From Krasilnikovozyma curviuscula (Eukaryota; Basidiomycota; Tremellomycetes; Cystofilobasidiales; Mrakiaceae), in assembly GCA_014825775.1 (NCBI GenBank), contig MVAQ01000219.1, positions 1 to 36,036 of the forward strand: a DNA stretch of 36,036 bases, in the 5' to 3' direction. Below, one piece after another: positions 10,575-21,930 of the stretch. The first letter of the stretch is position 1; each line of letters opens with the position of its first letter. The notes beneath the pieces were generated by a model. It worked only from the letters and a program-made list of their open reading frames with translations. It searched no databases and was not told the origin of the DNA. A program made the translations under genes and the position numbers.

Positions 10575-12397
10575 GCAACGTTGACGTCGTTTCCTTGGAG
10601 GCAAAAGACAAAAAGCCAGTTGGAGGTGATGATTAAAAATATGGGAGGTAAAATCTGCTTCCATGTCTGTCTGTTTGGGGAGGGGAGACCATGCCACCTC
10701 ACCTCCACCCTTTGCGTCGCGAGAAAAACTGGCGCGCGCCGCTGGTGGGAGCTGCCATGCCGATATAAAATGGATAAGGGGGTGCTGCTGCTGGAATGAG
10801 ATCAGACAGGAGGATCAACCCAGTGGATAGAGAGAAGGATAGGAGAGAAAATCAGATCCACCCGGTCCAGTCCAGTTGCCGAGTCGGTGAGGGGGCCCCT
10901 GCGCTGCAGCGATCGATCAAAACCCGCGAGCATCGACTTGTGTCATCGTGATTGAGAACGATTGAGAACAAAGGTGTCTCTTCTGTGTTGGTATGTTGAT
11001 TTGAGTTGATGTGGGCCATGATTCGGGGGGTGAAACGAAAAACAAAGGTTATTAGTCGCATCGGAGCCGGTCGGGAAGAATTTTATTGTGCATAGCAAAG
11101 TGGCAGCGATTTCTTCCCGTCATTGAGCGTTAACACAACTCGCTGAGCGCAATCCCACTGGTAGCTATGGTAGCTACAGGCAGGTATTTTAGGTGAGACT
11201 GTTGCGGCTAGTACTGCTGGCAACGATTATTATTCCATCACGGTTGTTTCCTTCTCGCCCACCGACTGAAAGCTCCACCTTCAGAATCGAAAAATTGGCA
11301 CTCACTACGTCGACGTCAGCCTTGGAACGTAGAGGACCAGTCTACAGAAGCTATCTAGATGGTGTGGTTGTATTACGAACAGCACAAAGGCAAGGAAGAT
11401 GTGGATAGGTGAGAAGTAAACGACGGCACTGGGCTGTACCAATAGACGTCCCTGCCCGGGAGACTTCGACAAAGTTTGTGCCATCAGCTACGTGGACTGA
11501 TATGGTTCTACTCTTGCTCTGGATATATTGGAGGGTGAACTTCCTTATAGCCTAGGCAGAATGCTATGGTGAACTTGTACCACTTCTCCCCTTCACCCAG
11601 CAGAATATTGCCTCGCTAGGAAGAGACCTGAGTAGACATCAGGCACTCAACACACCGTGACAGACATTGATGTGGTAGAATCCAAAGGTAGTGCTGATTT
11701 CGGAGAACGAAGCAACACCTGGTGGTAAGCTCTCTTCTCTTGTTGGTGCGTACGTGTGCCGCTTCAATTTCGGGCCCACGCAGGACGATACCTTGTCCTA
11801 TCTTGCTCTTGGCCGTGCAAAAAATAGCCCTAACGTGATTTTCTACAAGTCCGCCAGTCTAACTGCGCTATACGACTGATTGTCTCCGGCCTCTCTCATG
11901 TTGGCGTTGCGCTAAACTGTCGACCCCCTCGTACAACCCTCTACTGGTTTATTATCATTCTTTTTTCTCCAGATGTAATCTGCTGCTGCCCTGCTGCATC
12001 CCAGCCTCGTTAGCCTTGCTGTACACATGCTGGTTCCACGCTGTTCCTTAAGGCGTCTAAAACAAACCGCGGTGGCTTGGCGGACAGCAGCGACCAAGGG
12101 AGCGAAGGGCTGGAATCATACTCACCGCCGGCACAGTGCGAAGGGATCCCCTCACTAGCGCACGCCTTGTCTTGTCGTATCTGTGCAGGCATTCATGTGG
12201 TTTCATCGGTGAAAAGAGAGCGCTCCTGTCGTATACCGCCTCAACATTAGCGCGTAGTTCGTCTGGTCTCTCTAGCCGATTGTCTTGCCATCTCTTGCTA
12301 CTGATTGTAGATCCCTCTTTCTTCTCTCAAATTAACTCTACCCCACTGACACTGACCACCATCATTCATACATTGACTACTTCGGACAGGTGTAGTC
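10575..12397. other. Intergenic region between divergent dehydrogenase and transporter genes
   Basis: About 1.8 kb without a convincing gene. Open frames here (for example 10852-11061, 11193-11408, 11691-11879) are short, lack matching splice-connected neighbours and show no recognisable motif. The region must hold the promoters of both flanking genes. The stretch near 12340-12397 is a pyrimidine-rich leader just before the transporter start. Confidence 0.5.
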
Positions 12398-15300
12398 ATG
12401 CAGTCCACCAACCAGTTCAGAGACGAAGGCGAACACACGTCCGATGCCGCCATCTTGGTTTCCACTACTGCGTACAGTAACAACGCCGTCAAAAAGTCCT
12501 CTGCCCTTGAGTCAAGCATAGAGGATATCGATGAGAAGAAGGAGGACTTCAACATCCATGCTGTTGAGGTTGGTCCAGAGAAGGAGTTCAGCGAGGTTGA
12601 GGCCAAGGGTGATGATGATGATCCTGGTGCGTGCAACACTTCGAGTGTTAAGTCGTCGTCCCAACGCCATCTCACTCTTCTTGTTTTTATAATAGAGTTC
12701 AACACCCTCCCCCTCATTGTCAGAGAGTTGTGTGATTTTGAAGACGACACGAGCGTCCCGATCCTAACTTGGAGGTAAGCAATCCAGCCATCTTCGTACT
12801 TTACGAATTCTCCCAGCTTAAAGACTCTGTACTAGGTTCTACGTTCTGAGTGGTATCTTCACCGCTCTTGGAGGTGAGTCACGCTGAAATGGATCAAAGG
12901 TCCTATTGCGCCGCGCTCGCCCCTGACGGTTCCCCCGCTCGCTCGTGTTTTGATAGCATGGCTCACGCAGATGGGATTCTTCCGTACTACCTATGTGCCA
13001 TACAGGTACGTTATCCCGCCCTCATATGACAGTAAAGAGGAGTTTGTCTCTAACCATTCCTTCTGGAATCCAACTACAGTATCTACTTCGTGCAGATCAT
13101 CACTCTTTACCTTGGTCGACTTCTCGCCAAAACGCTTCCTTCCAAACAGATTGGGTTCGGCAGGTTCAAATTCGAGTTGAATCCTGGTATGTTTCTCTAT
13201 CTTTTCCTCCCTAATGCTCTTATCGGCGATTGACTTCCTCGCGTGGTCGGTTTGACAGGCCCATTCTCGGTAAAGGAGCATGTTGCTATCGTTCTGGCTG
13301 CCAACACAGGTGCCACTAACAATTTGGGTGATTATGTACTTGCTCCAGTGAGTGCTCTTTTCTTGATGACTGATCATCTAGAATTATTTGACACTGACGG
13401 TTGAAATTCTTGCGTTTTAAAAGCTAATTGTCTTCTATGAGAAGCCGTAAGTTGATTAGTGACATCAGCCTTGCAACGCATCAACTTTATTCTGATCAAA
13501 AACGTAATTTGCTATGTTGATAGAATGAATGGATTTGCAGCCATCTTCTTGTGAGTTGCACTACGCATCTGTCGTCTGACAACGGCCATCCTGAACAATT
13601 CTTAATTGCAGCATGTGGTCCGCCGTCTTCATGGGCTTTGTAAGTTTTTTTTTTTCTCATATCAACTTAAATCAAATCTAAGCAGTTGCTGAGGGTCCCT
13701 TGCCTTAGTCTCTCGCTTCGTTTGCGAAGCCGTTCCTGGTCGAGAACCCACAAACGATGTTCCCGCTCACTCTCCAGCAAGTCTCGGTTTTCAAAGGTGA
13801 GCCTAACCACTTCTTATTATTACTTTCGAGACTCTGATGGATGACCAAATGCAGCCATGAGAAATTCGTTCGAGAACGATTCCGTCACAACTGTCAGTAA
13901 AATCCACCTTGTTGCGTCACTCCGAGCTCACCACGTTGTCAAACATCTAGCGCAAACAAATGCGTTTGTTTTGGTTCACTATCCTCGCCTTCTTCTGGTA
14001 TGTCTTTCCTTTTATCTGCCTCTCCCACCCGCTCTACGATCTCTGATTCAAAACCCATACTCTCCAAACAAAAAGTTGGGAGTTCCTCCCCGAATACGCG
14101 TTCCCCATGCTCTCATCTCTCTCCATTATCTGCTGGGTCACATCGAATCCAACTGCTGTCTTCTTGGGAAGTGGGTGAGTGAAGTTCCAATCTCAAGATT
14201 CATCTGACTGAATAAGGTTCGGCGGCGCGGCTGACCTTTCCACTTCTGCATTGAAAATAGTCTCGGTGGGGCTGGTATTTTGAATATCACCCTGGATTGG
14301 TCTAACATTGGTGAGTTGATCTTTTCATTCAATCAAATGTAGATACTAAGGTGGAGTATTTGTTTACAAGGCTCATCCTTGATCTACTACCCATGGGTGC
14401 GACGTCCTTTCTCTTGTTCCGCTTGCTGCGCGATCTGACATTCATATGTACCCTCAGTGGACACAACTCAATATCTTTGCTGCTGGAATACTCGGAGCGT
14501 GGATTTTGATCCCCATCTGCCAGTTCACTGGCGTCTGGAGCTCAGACATCTACCCGGTGATGAGTCAGACGCTCAGATTGAGGAATGGATCCACCTATCC
14601 CACGGCTAAAATGATGACTGCATCTTATGGCTTAAATACTGAGCTCTTTGAGGAACTTGGGTTCGTTTCAAAATCTTCTCTCTTTTTCGATGCGTTTCTA
14701 TATGCTCACAATAGCGCTTTCGTTTGTTGGTGGCTCGCAGACCTCCAATGATGTCAGCTTCGCTTCGTTGGGGTTACTTCTTCTCATACACTGCCTACTT
14801 GGGAAGTTTCGTCTCTCTTGCTCTTTTCCAAGGACCAATGATTTGGAACACTTTCAAGGCGTCGAGAAGCGGAGGACGTGCTTACAACGATCGTCTAACG
14901 AAGCTCATCAGAGCTTATCCTACCGTACCACTTTGGTGGAATTTGGTTCTCTTCTTTGTGCCTCTTGTCATTCTCATTGGTGAGTGACATTGCTCTACCT
15001 GTCCTCCAACTAGCCTTTGTAAACACCCTTTCTGATTCTCTTCCATCTATCATCAGTCTTGACCGTTACTGGAACTCTGTACATGCCCATCTACATGTTG
15101 TTTATTGGTAAGCTTTGTCATTTTGCGTGCCAACACGCGCTCCAGTCTAAGCGCAGATTACTCCATACATTATGTCCCTTTCTTCTCAATTCGCCCCGTA
15201 CGTGCTTTGAAACATCTCCTACCCTTCAGGTATTGCTTTTGGTGCTTGCATCGTAAGTCCTTTCCTTTCGCTAGATGTACGAACATTGCTTCATACCTGC

Positions 15301-16800
15301 TCCTCCCTTCTGCCCTCAGGTTATCCCCATGGGATACATCTACTCCGTCTCTGGCTACCAGATGCAGGTTGGATATTTTAATGAGCTTTTCTACGGGTAT
15401 GATCTGCACAGTCTCTTTCCATCACGAACCCTAAAATCTGAAACAAACTCCTTGCTGTTCTTCAGATACTGCATCAATGCCGGCGGTTCAAGGCACCCTG
15501 TAGGTTCACTGTCTTACCGAGTTATTTCTGGTCAGTGCTGGTATGAAGCTTGCTCCATGTTAGCGGATATGAAGGTGAGACGGCCTTCAATATCGACTAC
15601 TTTCCCACAGATGGAATCAATTTCATGCTGATGGTGTCTTTCATTAGCTTGGACACTACTTCCACATCCCACCTCGTGCAGTTCTTTTTGCGCAGGTCTG
15701 GGGTATCCTGGTCGGTGTGCCCGTCAACTACGCTACCATTCTGTAAGTCTTCATACTTGCTCTTCTGCTTGAAGACCTGCTAATTTTTGCTCATTTAGCT
15801 GGGTCTGCAATACAAAAGGTGGATACTTGTCTGGTGCTGTGAGCGACCCCAACAAGCAGTGGACAGGTTCTACTGTCATCTCACTCAACGTAAATTTAAC
15901 ATTTTCTTACCTCTTTGCTCACAATTCCTACACTAATTTTTCTCTCATAAACATGATGTTCTAGAATCAAGGCATTAGTTTTGCGTTGATTGGTCCCAAG
16001 CTGATGTTTGACGACCCAATATACGCCCCCATGTGAGTACACCGAGTTTCAAACCTCTACAACTCAATTTCTACCTATTAAATGTACAGTACTGATGAAA
16101 GTTGACAAAACGATTCTTTTCAGGCTCTATGGCTTCATCCTCGGTGTTGGTATTCCCATCATCCTCTATGGCTTGCACCGCGCGATGCCAAAGGCACGCT
16201 TTGATCTTGTCTCCGTCCCAATTTTTGCGACCACAATGGAAAACCACTGGATTTATATTTCTAACTCGTTCTTCACTTGGTTCCTGCTCGGTAAGTCTGT
16301 TTTTTTGACGGTCGGCGGTCGCATCTACTCTAACCTGACTGCCATCTTTCCATTCTCCACCCCACACAACAGGTACTGCTAATCATTTGTGGCTGAAGAA
16401 GTACAGGTACGAATTCTGGAAAAAGTATGCGTACATCTTTGGTGCTGGTGCAGACACAGGTAAGACTTTAGTTTACCTTATAAAGCCGTCGAGACCTAAA
16501 ATGATTTAAAACCTCTTATTTGTTTTGCGTGTGTAGGCTACAATCTTTGTATCCTCTTGATCTTCATCTGCTTCTCAGGTAAGCCTTCCTCTTCCTTTGG
16601 CTCTTCTTTTCTTACTTATATTCATTGACTGGCTTTGTGTTAGCTGGAAAAACCATTACCATGGTGAGTTGTTGCTTATAGATATTTCCTTTGGTTTCTG
16701 AACTCCCTAGTTCTGACGTAGCGCTTCTTGTCTCACAAAGCCTACTTGGTGGGGTAACAACGCGGATTCAGTTGAAAGATGCTTCCCTTCCACCAAATAA
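12398..16800 (+). CDS. OPT-family oligopeptide transporter
   Basis: Predicted plasma-membrane proton-coupled importer of small peptides (OPT family, as in fungal Opt1/Opt2/Isp4). It starts at 12398 with a long acidic cytosolic N terminus (about 75 residues, ending DDDDPE) and is split into about 20 exons; the first junctions carry phase cleanly. Family motifs seen: FKFELNPGPFSVKEHVAIVL (the NPG...KEH block), AANTGATNNLGDYVLAP, FLPEYAFPMLSSLSIICWVT, LGGAGILNITLDWSNIGSS, and a C-terminal PTWWGNN before the TAA at 16798-16800. Many hydrophobic segments lie between them. The central motif region around 15300-15800 was not fully spliced by eye. The gene is divergent from the alcohol dehydrogenase 1.9 kb away. 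Family assignment is firm; peptide length preference cannot be read from the sequence. Confidence 0.88.
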
Positions 16801-17722
16801 ATACGAGAAGTGTAAACCACTCTCGTTGCGAGGGAAATTTTACAGGTGCCAACCTATTGGAATCGCGGCGTTACACGCTTTTGCTTTTCCTTTCCTTTCC
16901 ACTCTTGTATTGACTTTAACCGCGCTACTTAATTACGAATTGCAATGGATTCAACCTTCAATACTCGGGATCTGATAATCTAAGTAAACTTTCAGCACGC
17001 CAGAAGAGTAGTAGGGCACATGGAGTCTGATTAAAAAGATCATTCTTCAATAGGTCAGAGTCACACCAACTCTCTTCATCCCTACGCGCCCGTCTATCTT
17101 TTTCACCCCATTCCAAGCCGCCCGATGGCGCGAATGGCGACGTGCATGTTCATTCCGATTCGAGATGTTTCGGACTAGAACAAATGTCACAAGGCAAGAG
17201 AGGGCGAAAAGACGTAAAGAGAGCATTAAAAAAAAGTATCAGACACAAATCCGACCACAGGACGCAAGGAGCAAAAAAGATGTACGAGCTCGTTGTTCAT
17301 GTTGAAGATGATAAGGCAATACATGCCGGTATGGTGCAGAATACTTCAATGCAGCTAAGTTTGAACAAAGAGCAAGCCATCAGTGATCGTCCGTATGGCC
17401 ATCTCAGAGAAAAGAAGTAAAGTCACCCTCTACCTTCCGCCTCTTTCTTCCTCTTAGTCTTTCCTGTAGGCACTCATCTCTCATAGCTCTTCCCAGACCA
17501 TGGTGATGGGGACGACGGAGTGCGATGCCTAAAATGGTGTATCCGTAGCCTGTGGTCGGATGTGGATGGCGCTGTGTCGGCGGGTGGAGGAAACGGGGCG
17601 AGTGTTGGGGGCGAAGTGGGAACTGGATTGAAGGGTAAAGGAGATGCTAAAGTTGTTAGGTTGTAGGACACGAGGAAAGTAATTCGACACGGCACTTACG
17701 AGGGAATCTATGTTATCATAAT
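16801..17722. other. Convergent intergenic region
   Basis: About 920 bases between the stop codons of the transporter and the 203-residue orphan gene, so mainly 3' UTRs. It contains a 92-codon plus-strand frame (17142-17420) and open Pro-rich minus-strand frames (17474-17690). None has a motif or a splice-consistent link that I would defend, although the Pro-rich frame could be an alternative 3' exon of the orphan gene. Confidence 0.4.
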
Positions 17723-18828
17723 TCACCAGTCTTTGATTTGAGAGCGTAGTTGCAGAAGGGGGAAATTCACAAGAAGAGATGGAACTTTGACACCTGATTG
17801 TAGGTCTACCTGATGGCTTGTTTATCGGTTGAGGTTCAGACTGCGACCAATGTTTGCAAGACCAATGTTAAATTTCAACTATATGCCACAGAGAGTTGAA
17901 ATTGACAGTAAAATAAGGACTCACGAAGTCGACAAAATAAGAGTCGGAATTTTCGAGGTTATGTGGGGTTCGTAGCTGACTCCGAGGTCCAGAGAAAGTT
18001 GGGCGGTAAACATTGGGGCGGCAAGGCGCTGCAACGTCACCCTTGAGTAGTTGTTTAAATGTCAGTTGATCATCATGAACAAAAGAAGAACGATCAACTA
18101 GTCTTTGAATAGACTAACCATAGTGTGAATATCAGCTCCATCCACTTCTGGTTGAGTTTGGCTTCTCCGACGAAGGAACGGAAGGTCAAGTTTGTAGGCT
18201 GAAATCACCGGCCTGTCAGCCGGCACCTGAATTCAACCAGAAGTTGCAGAGAAGTAAAGGGTTCTTTAATCAATACTGGCAGCTAGTTAGGGCATGTTTA
18301 CTCACTGGATCATTTAAGTCATTCTTTACATTCCTGAATTTTCTCAGGAAATCAAGCAGACCCATCATAGACTATAAAAACATTAATAAAACATTAATCC
18401 AAGAAAAAGTTTCAGCTGGTGAAGCTGGTTCTTTTGAAGCAGTGTGAGACGCACGGACGGCCCTAGAACCCCTCCCTCTCCTTCCAACTCCTCCACCTCA
18501 TTTTCATCCCTGGGCGGTCTTCGGAAGTGACCCCAGACCCTTTTTAGCCACTTTGAATGATTATAAGTTACTGACTCTACTGTGAAGGATCCAGCGATTT
18601 CCTAGCTGACGTACCGTTTCATGTTGATTTTTGTGTTCATGATGATTCTGATTTTCCCTGGCTTCTTCGTCCTCTTCACCAGAAGTTTCAGCCCATCTAG
18701 ATTTTCTCAGGAATTTTTTCCATCTTGGTGTAGCTCCCTATCTCAAAACAATGGTGAAGAGACGTGGGAAAGTGAAGATTGGTTGAGCGTGAACAGGAGA
18801 ACGTTGAACGGACCATTTTTTCACCCAT
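17723..18828 (-). CDS. Orphan hypothetical protein, 203 residues, seven phase-0 exons
   Basis: No family recognised. A splice model gives exons 18828-18814, 18737-18615, 18550-18455, 18371-18306, 18226-18119, 18041-17925 and 17809-17723. Every exon is a multiple of three (5, 41, 32, 22, 36, 39 and 28 codons), every junction is in phase 0, and the frame ends at TGA 17725-17723 (QLRSQIKDW). The N-terminal half is charged, with an acidic/His-Asn stretch (GEEDEEARENQNHHEHKNQ). Four consecutive exons carry a similar basic-aromatic motif: RWKKFLRKSR, WLKRVWGHFRRPPR, LLDFLRKFR and LDLPFLRRRS. No signal peptide or membrane helix is seen. Intron 1 uses an unusual GTCCGT donor, so translation could start instead at MMGLLDF (18368). 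The four downstream exons alone form a consistent 124-residue protein. Confidence 0.6.
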
Positions 18829-19296
18829 TTTACTTGTTATTGGTGTCTAATTAGAAATACTTGATGTGCTATACATACCCTATAGAAGAATCTGGTAGAG
18901 TAATACCGTCATTAACAGTCGGGAAGAGGCGGGCGGCGCATCCTTTTCAGGGGCGAGAGAGTCTGCGCTGTGACCTTCTTGGATTTTCGGAAACTAGCCA
19001 GATTAGTCAGATTAGCACCCTTAGAATTTATTGAAGAAATGACTAGGATGTTGAGAGCTGCTAGATGAAAGCAAGTTAGGACGCGCTGCAATTTGGGACG
19101 CGACTGACTTATGGTGCGGCCACGGCGAGGTGAGTACGGCGAGGACAGAGGAAGTCTGGCAAGTTAAAATCTGACGCAAACAGTTTGATACACTATAATA
19201 TTTATCAAGCGAGCAAATACTTAATTAGTTATGAGGCAGTATTGTAAAAGAATCGACTTCTATGGGGTATGTTTGCGGGATCTCCGACCAGACCAT
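18829..19296. other. Intergenic region upstream of the 203-residue orphan gene
   Basis: About 470 bases between the orphan gene start and the end of the first seven-helix gene, both on the minus strand. No gene or repeat was recognised. It presumably contains the orphan's promoter and the 3' UTR of its neighbour. Confidence 0.4.
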
Positions 19297-20803
19297 CTAG
19301 ACAGAGTTGGCGCCTTGGTATACTACTGGCGTCCTCTGTTGTTCGTGTATTCCAGTGGTCATTGGTGGGGGATACGACGGCGCGGGGAACCTATTGTAGT
19401 TGTGGTTGTTGTTTTGATCCAACATGAACTCTGTCGAGCTCGTCTGGGTGTTGTTTCCGCCCCGTCCATAGTTGGGGGTGATTGTGTTAGAGATATTGTA
19501 ATTCTTGTTTACGTTATTGCCTGTAAATCGTGCAAAGATTCCAGAGGGTGGAGCGTTCGGATCTTTAGGCGGGGCAGGGAAGCGAAGGGGGAAGTTGATG
19601 GAGAGCACAATGCAGCAGACGATTAACTCCATCGTAATTAACTATATTTTTAAAGAGGTGGAGAGTAAATCACTGGGCGGATCTGAGGAAGAACAGGTTG
19701 AGGAGCTGTGACATACCAAGATCCAAAACGCGGTTTGGCTGTGAACCCAAGCAGTGGGGTTAGTGATGTTGGCGTTGGCGAGCTTGAAGATTGGAGTAAC
19801 TCCAAGGAAAGTTGCTCCCAAGGGAATAACGACAACGCCGTAGTTGCCTACTGGATACTGCAATTTGGCGAAGAAGGTGCCGAAAATTAGAGCTAAGCAT
19901 ACGACTGAAGGAGAGTTGGGAAGGGTCGGTTTTTAGCGAAGAATGAACAAAATTACAGGGAATACAGAGATAACTCACCGAGAGAGAGAATGTAGTTGAC
20001 AAGACGGAGAGTCTTGAGCTCGCTGGCGGTGCTACCATTGGGATTATTCACTGCATCGGAGAAATCAGATCCAGCGATGACACCTAAAAAAGATGGAACG
20101 AGAAGTTGAATTAGAATTGGGGCTTTTCAAGTAAGCTGAATGTGGCTTAAACTTACCAGTGATAACAACTCCCAACAGGGCTAGTCTCAAGATCCTAGCC
20201 ATGATCTGCAAGAGGCCGCCTTGGTTGGGCTGCGTATGTTCGGCGACCATGTTCTTGAAAGCTGAAGTGGGGAAAAAATCAAGAAATTCAGCTCAGAGTT
20301 CTAGACAATCTCTCAGATATCAGTACTGACCTTGAATGAATGGGTCGGCCAAAAAGACGAAACCAACCAGCAGGAAGACTTGCTCAATGACTGTGGGAGA
20401 GAGGGTCCAGCTACAGTCAGCATTCGTTTCAGAAATAAAAAAACAGGGGAAATTAAAACACTGACTGAAGATGGTTTCATTGTAGTTGCCTTTGCTCTGA
20501 TACGCCCGCAAAGCAAAGAAGACGATGCGCATTATCACGAAGAGCGTGGGTCGAATGAGCACGGTCGATCGGGACGACTTTGAGATTATTCTCCAGAGGA
20601 CAACCGGTATCAAAGCGACGTACTGTAGAAAACACACCGTGAGATAATCAGTGTTTTTCGTAAACTTGACAGGGTGGTCGGTGGCGGGGGCAAGAACTCA
20701 AGAGACTCACGAGAAGACAAAAGATGATTGAAGGCGCTAATGAGCTCGAAGTTGGGTATCCTCCTAGGATCAAGGTGGATGGTTCTGTCGACGTTGAAGA
20801 CAT
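19297..20803 (-). CDS. Seven-helix integral membrane protein, paralog A
   Basis: A fungal multi-pass membrane protein of about 340 residues; function not known. The start at 20803 (MSSTSTEPSTLILGGYPTSS) gives an extracellular-type N-terminal tail, then seven hydrophobic segments: around SIIFCLL/YVALIPVVLW, RPTLFVIMRIVFFALRAY, VIEQVFLLVGFVFLADPFIQ, RILRLALLGVVITG, ALIFGTFFAKL, NYGVVVIPLGATFLGV and FWIL/MELIVCCIVLSI. A hydrophilic Asn/Tyr/Pro-rich cytoplasmic tail ends at 19297 (TPVVYQGANSV). Topology resembles fungal RTA1-like or other seven-helix families of unknown function (possibly DUF7702; unverified). It is a close paralog of the divergent gene at 21931, with introns at the same places (after IIFCLL, after ETIF, after FIQ, after VVIT). 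A TATA-like element lies about 55 bases upstream. Confidence 0.8.
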
Positions 20804-20857
20804 GGTGGTGGTGGTGGATTGGATGAGTGGATGGAAGAAGGGACTTGGATCCTGCCT

Positions 20858-20864
20858 TATATAG
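20858..20864 (-). promoter_or_regulatory. TATA-like element of paralog A
   Basis: The minus strand reads CTATATAA at about 20865-20858, about 55 bases before the start codon of the paralog A gene, followed by a leader containing a short (CCA)n run. Confidence 0.4.
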
Positions 20865-21930
20865 GGCTGCCTTCGCTTCTTCATCTCAACTCCCTCCGGA
20901 AATAATACAGCACGACACAGCATTTTTGAAACCAGTATGATGATCTAAAGGGGGGCAGTTTGCGATAGCGAGCAACTCACCTCGCTGCACATCTCGCTTC
21001 TTCACTTACTCTTACGTAATAGACATCTAATTTTCCTACATTATTTTCCTATTTTGTTTATCCTCAAGGCGAAGACGGATATGGACACACAGAATCGAGA
21101 TAGAATAGGAGCATATAGTTATGGAGTCAGAAGCAGTATCCAGGTTCCTGTGTCGAGTTGGTTGGTTGGTTGAGCGCAACACCACACTACACTGAAGTGT
21201 TGCTCTCAGTTGCGATCGTACTTTCTATGTTTATGTAGAGCCATTCTCTCTGATCATCATCATAACTATCTCACTTCTGTCTCTGAAGACTTCAGGCAAT
21301 GCTTTCCTTGACATTTCCGCCCTTCCTTCCCCAGCAGCGGATGGCCCCCTTCGACCCGTGGAGTTACAAACACCAACAACAGCCTCAGAGTCTGTTATTA
21401 GTATGCATCGTATATGTGGTGATCATCATCCGACGCTACTTCGCGGCGCTAGTCCGTGGGAGATCAGTGTTGTTTGCAGTGGAACTCATCGTGCGGCCCC
21501 ATGTGCTGTGATTCCATTTCCATACCCCGCGCTCTGCTCGCTGCATGAACAGCTGCCCTTTCTGCCCCCAATCTTCCTGAGTGTAATTATCCTGCAGTAA
21601 GACGTCACCATCGTTGTGCGCCACGCCAGATCGGTCCAAATGGCCTGCCTCGCTCCTCGTCTCGCTGCTGTTGTCCTCGCCCCTCCGCAACCACGGCTCC
21701 TCTACCTCAGTGCCTATAAATGACTCCCTGCTGGTGAAATCTTACTTTTCTGCAAGGTCGTCTTATAATGACATCAGTATGAGTGAAGAAGCGAGCATGC
21801 CAGTCTGGAATAAAAGGGGAGGGGGTCGAGTTGTTATTAGAGTGCGTTCCTTCCTTTCTTTTCCGCCCCCAAAAAATCTTTATCAAGAAACAGGCCCATC
21901 CTTCAATCAGAGGGCATAACACAGTGAGCT
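20865..21930. other. Shared intergenic region of the divergent paralog pair
   Basis: About 1.07 kb between two divergently transcribed paralogs. No convincing gene: the open frames here (21299-21511, 21436-21690, 21707-21922) lack motifs and overlap each other on both strands. TATA-like elements lie near each end. This is a plausible shared regulatory region. Confidence 0.45.
21715..21720 (+). promoter_or_regulatory. TATA-like element of paralog B
   Basis: TATAAA on the plus strand about 210 bases before the start codon at 21931. The distance implies a long 5' leader if it is used. Confidence 0.25.

Noticed and set aside
17142..17420. A 92-codon Lys-rich open frame on the plus strand
   Set aside because: It lies in the convergent spacer, has no motif or splice partners, and its composition follows an A-rich stretch.
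18190..18235. Short inverted repeat CCGGC...GCCGG near 18210-18224
   Set aside because: It falls at the acceptor and first codons of an exon of the orphan gene (VPADRPV), so coding sequence explains it.
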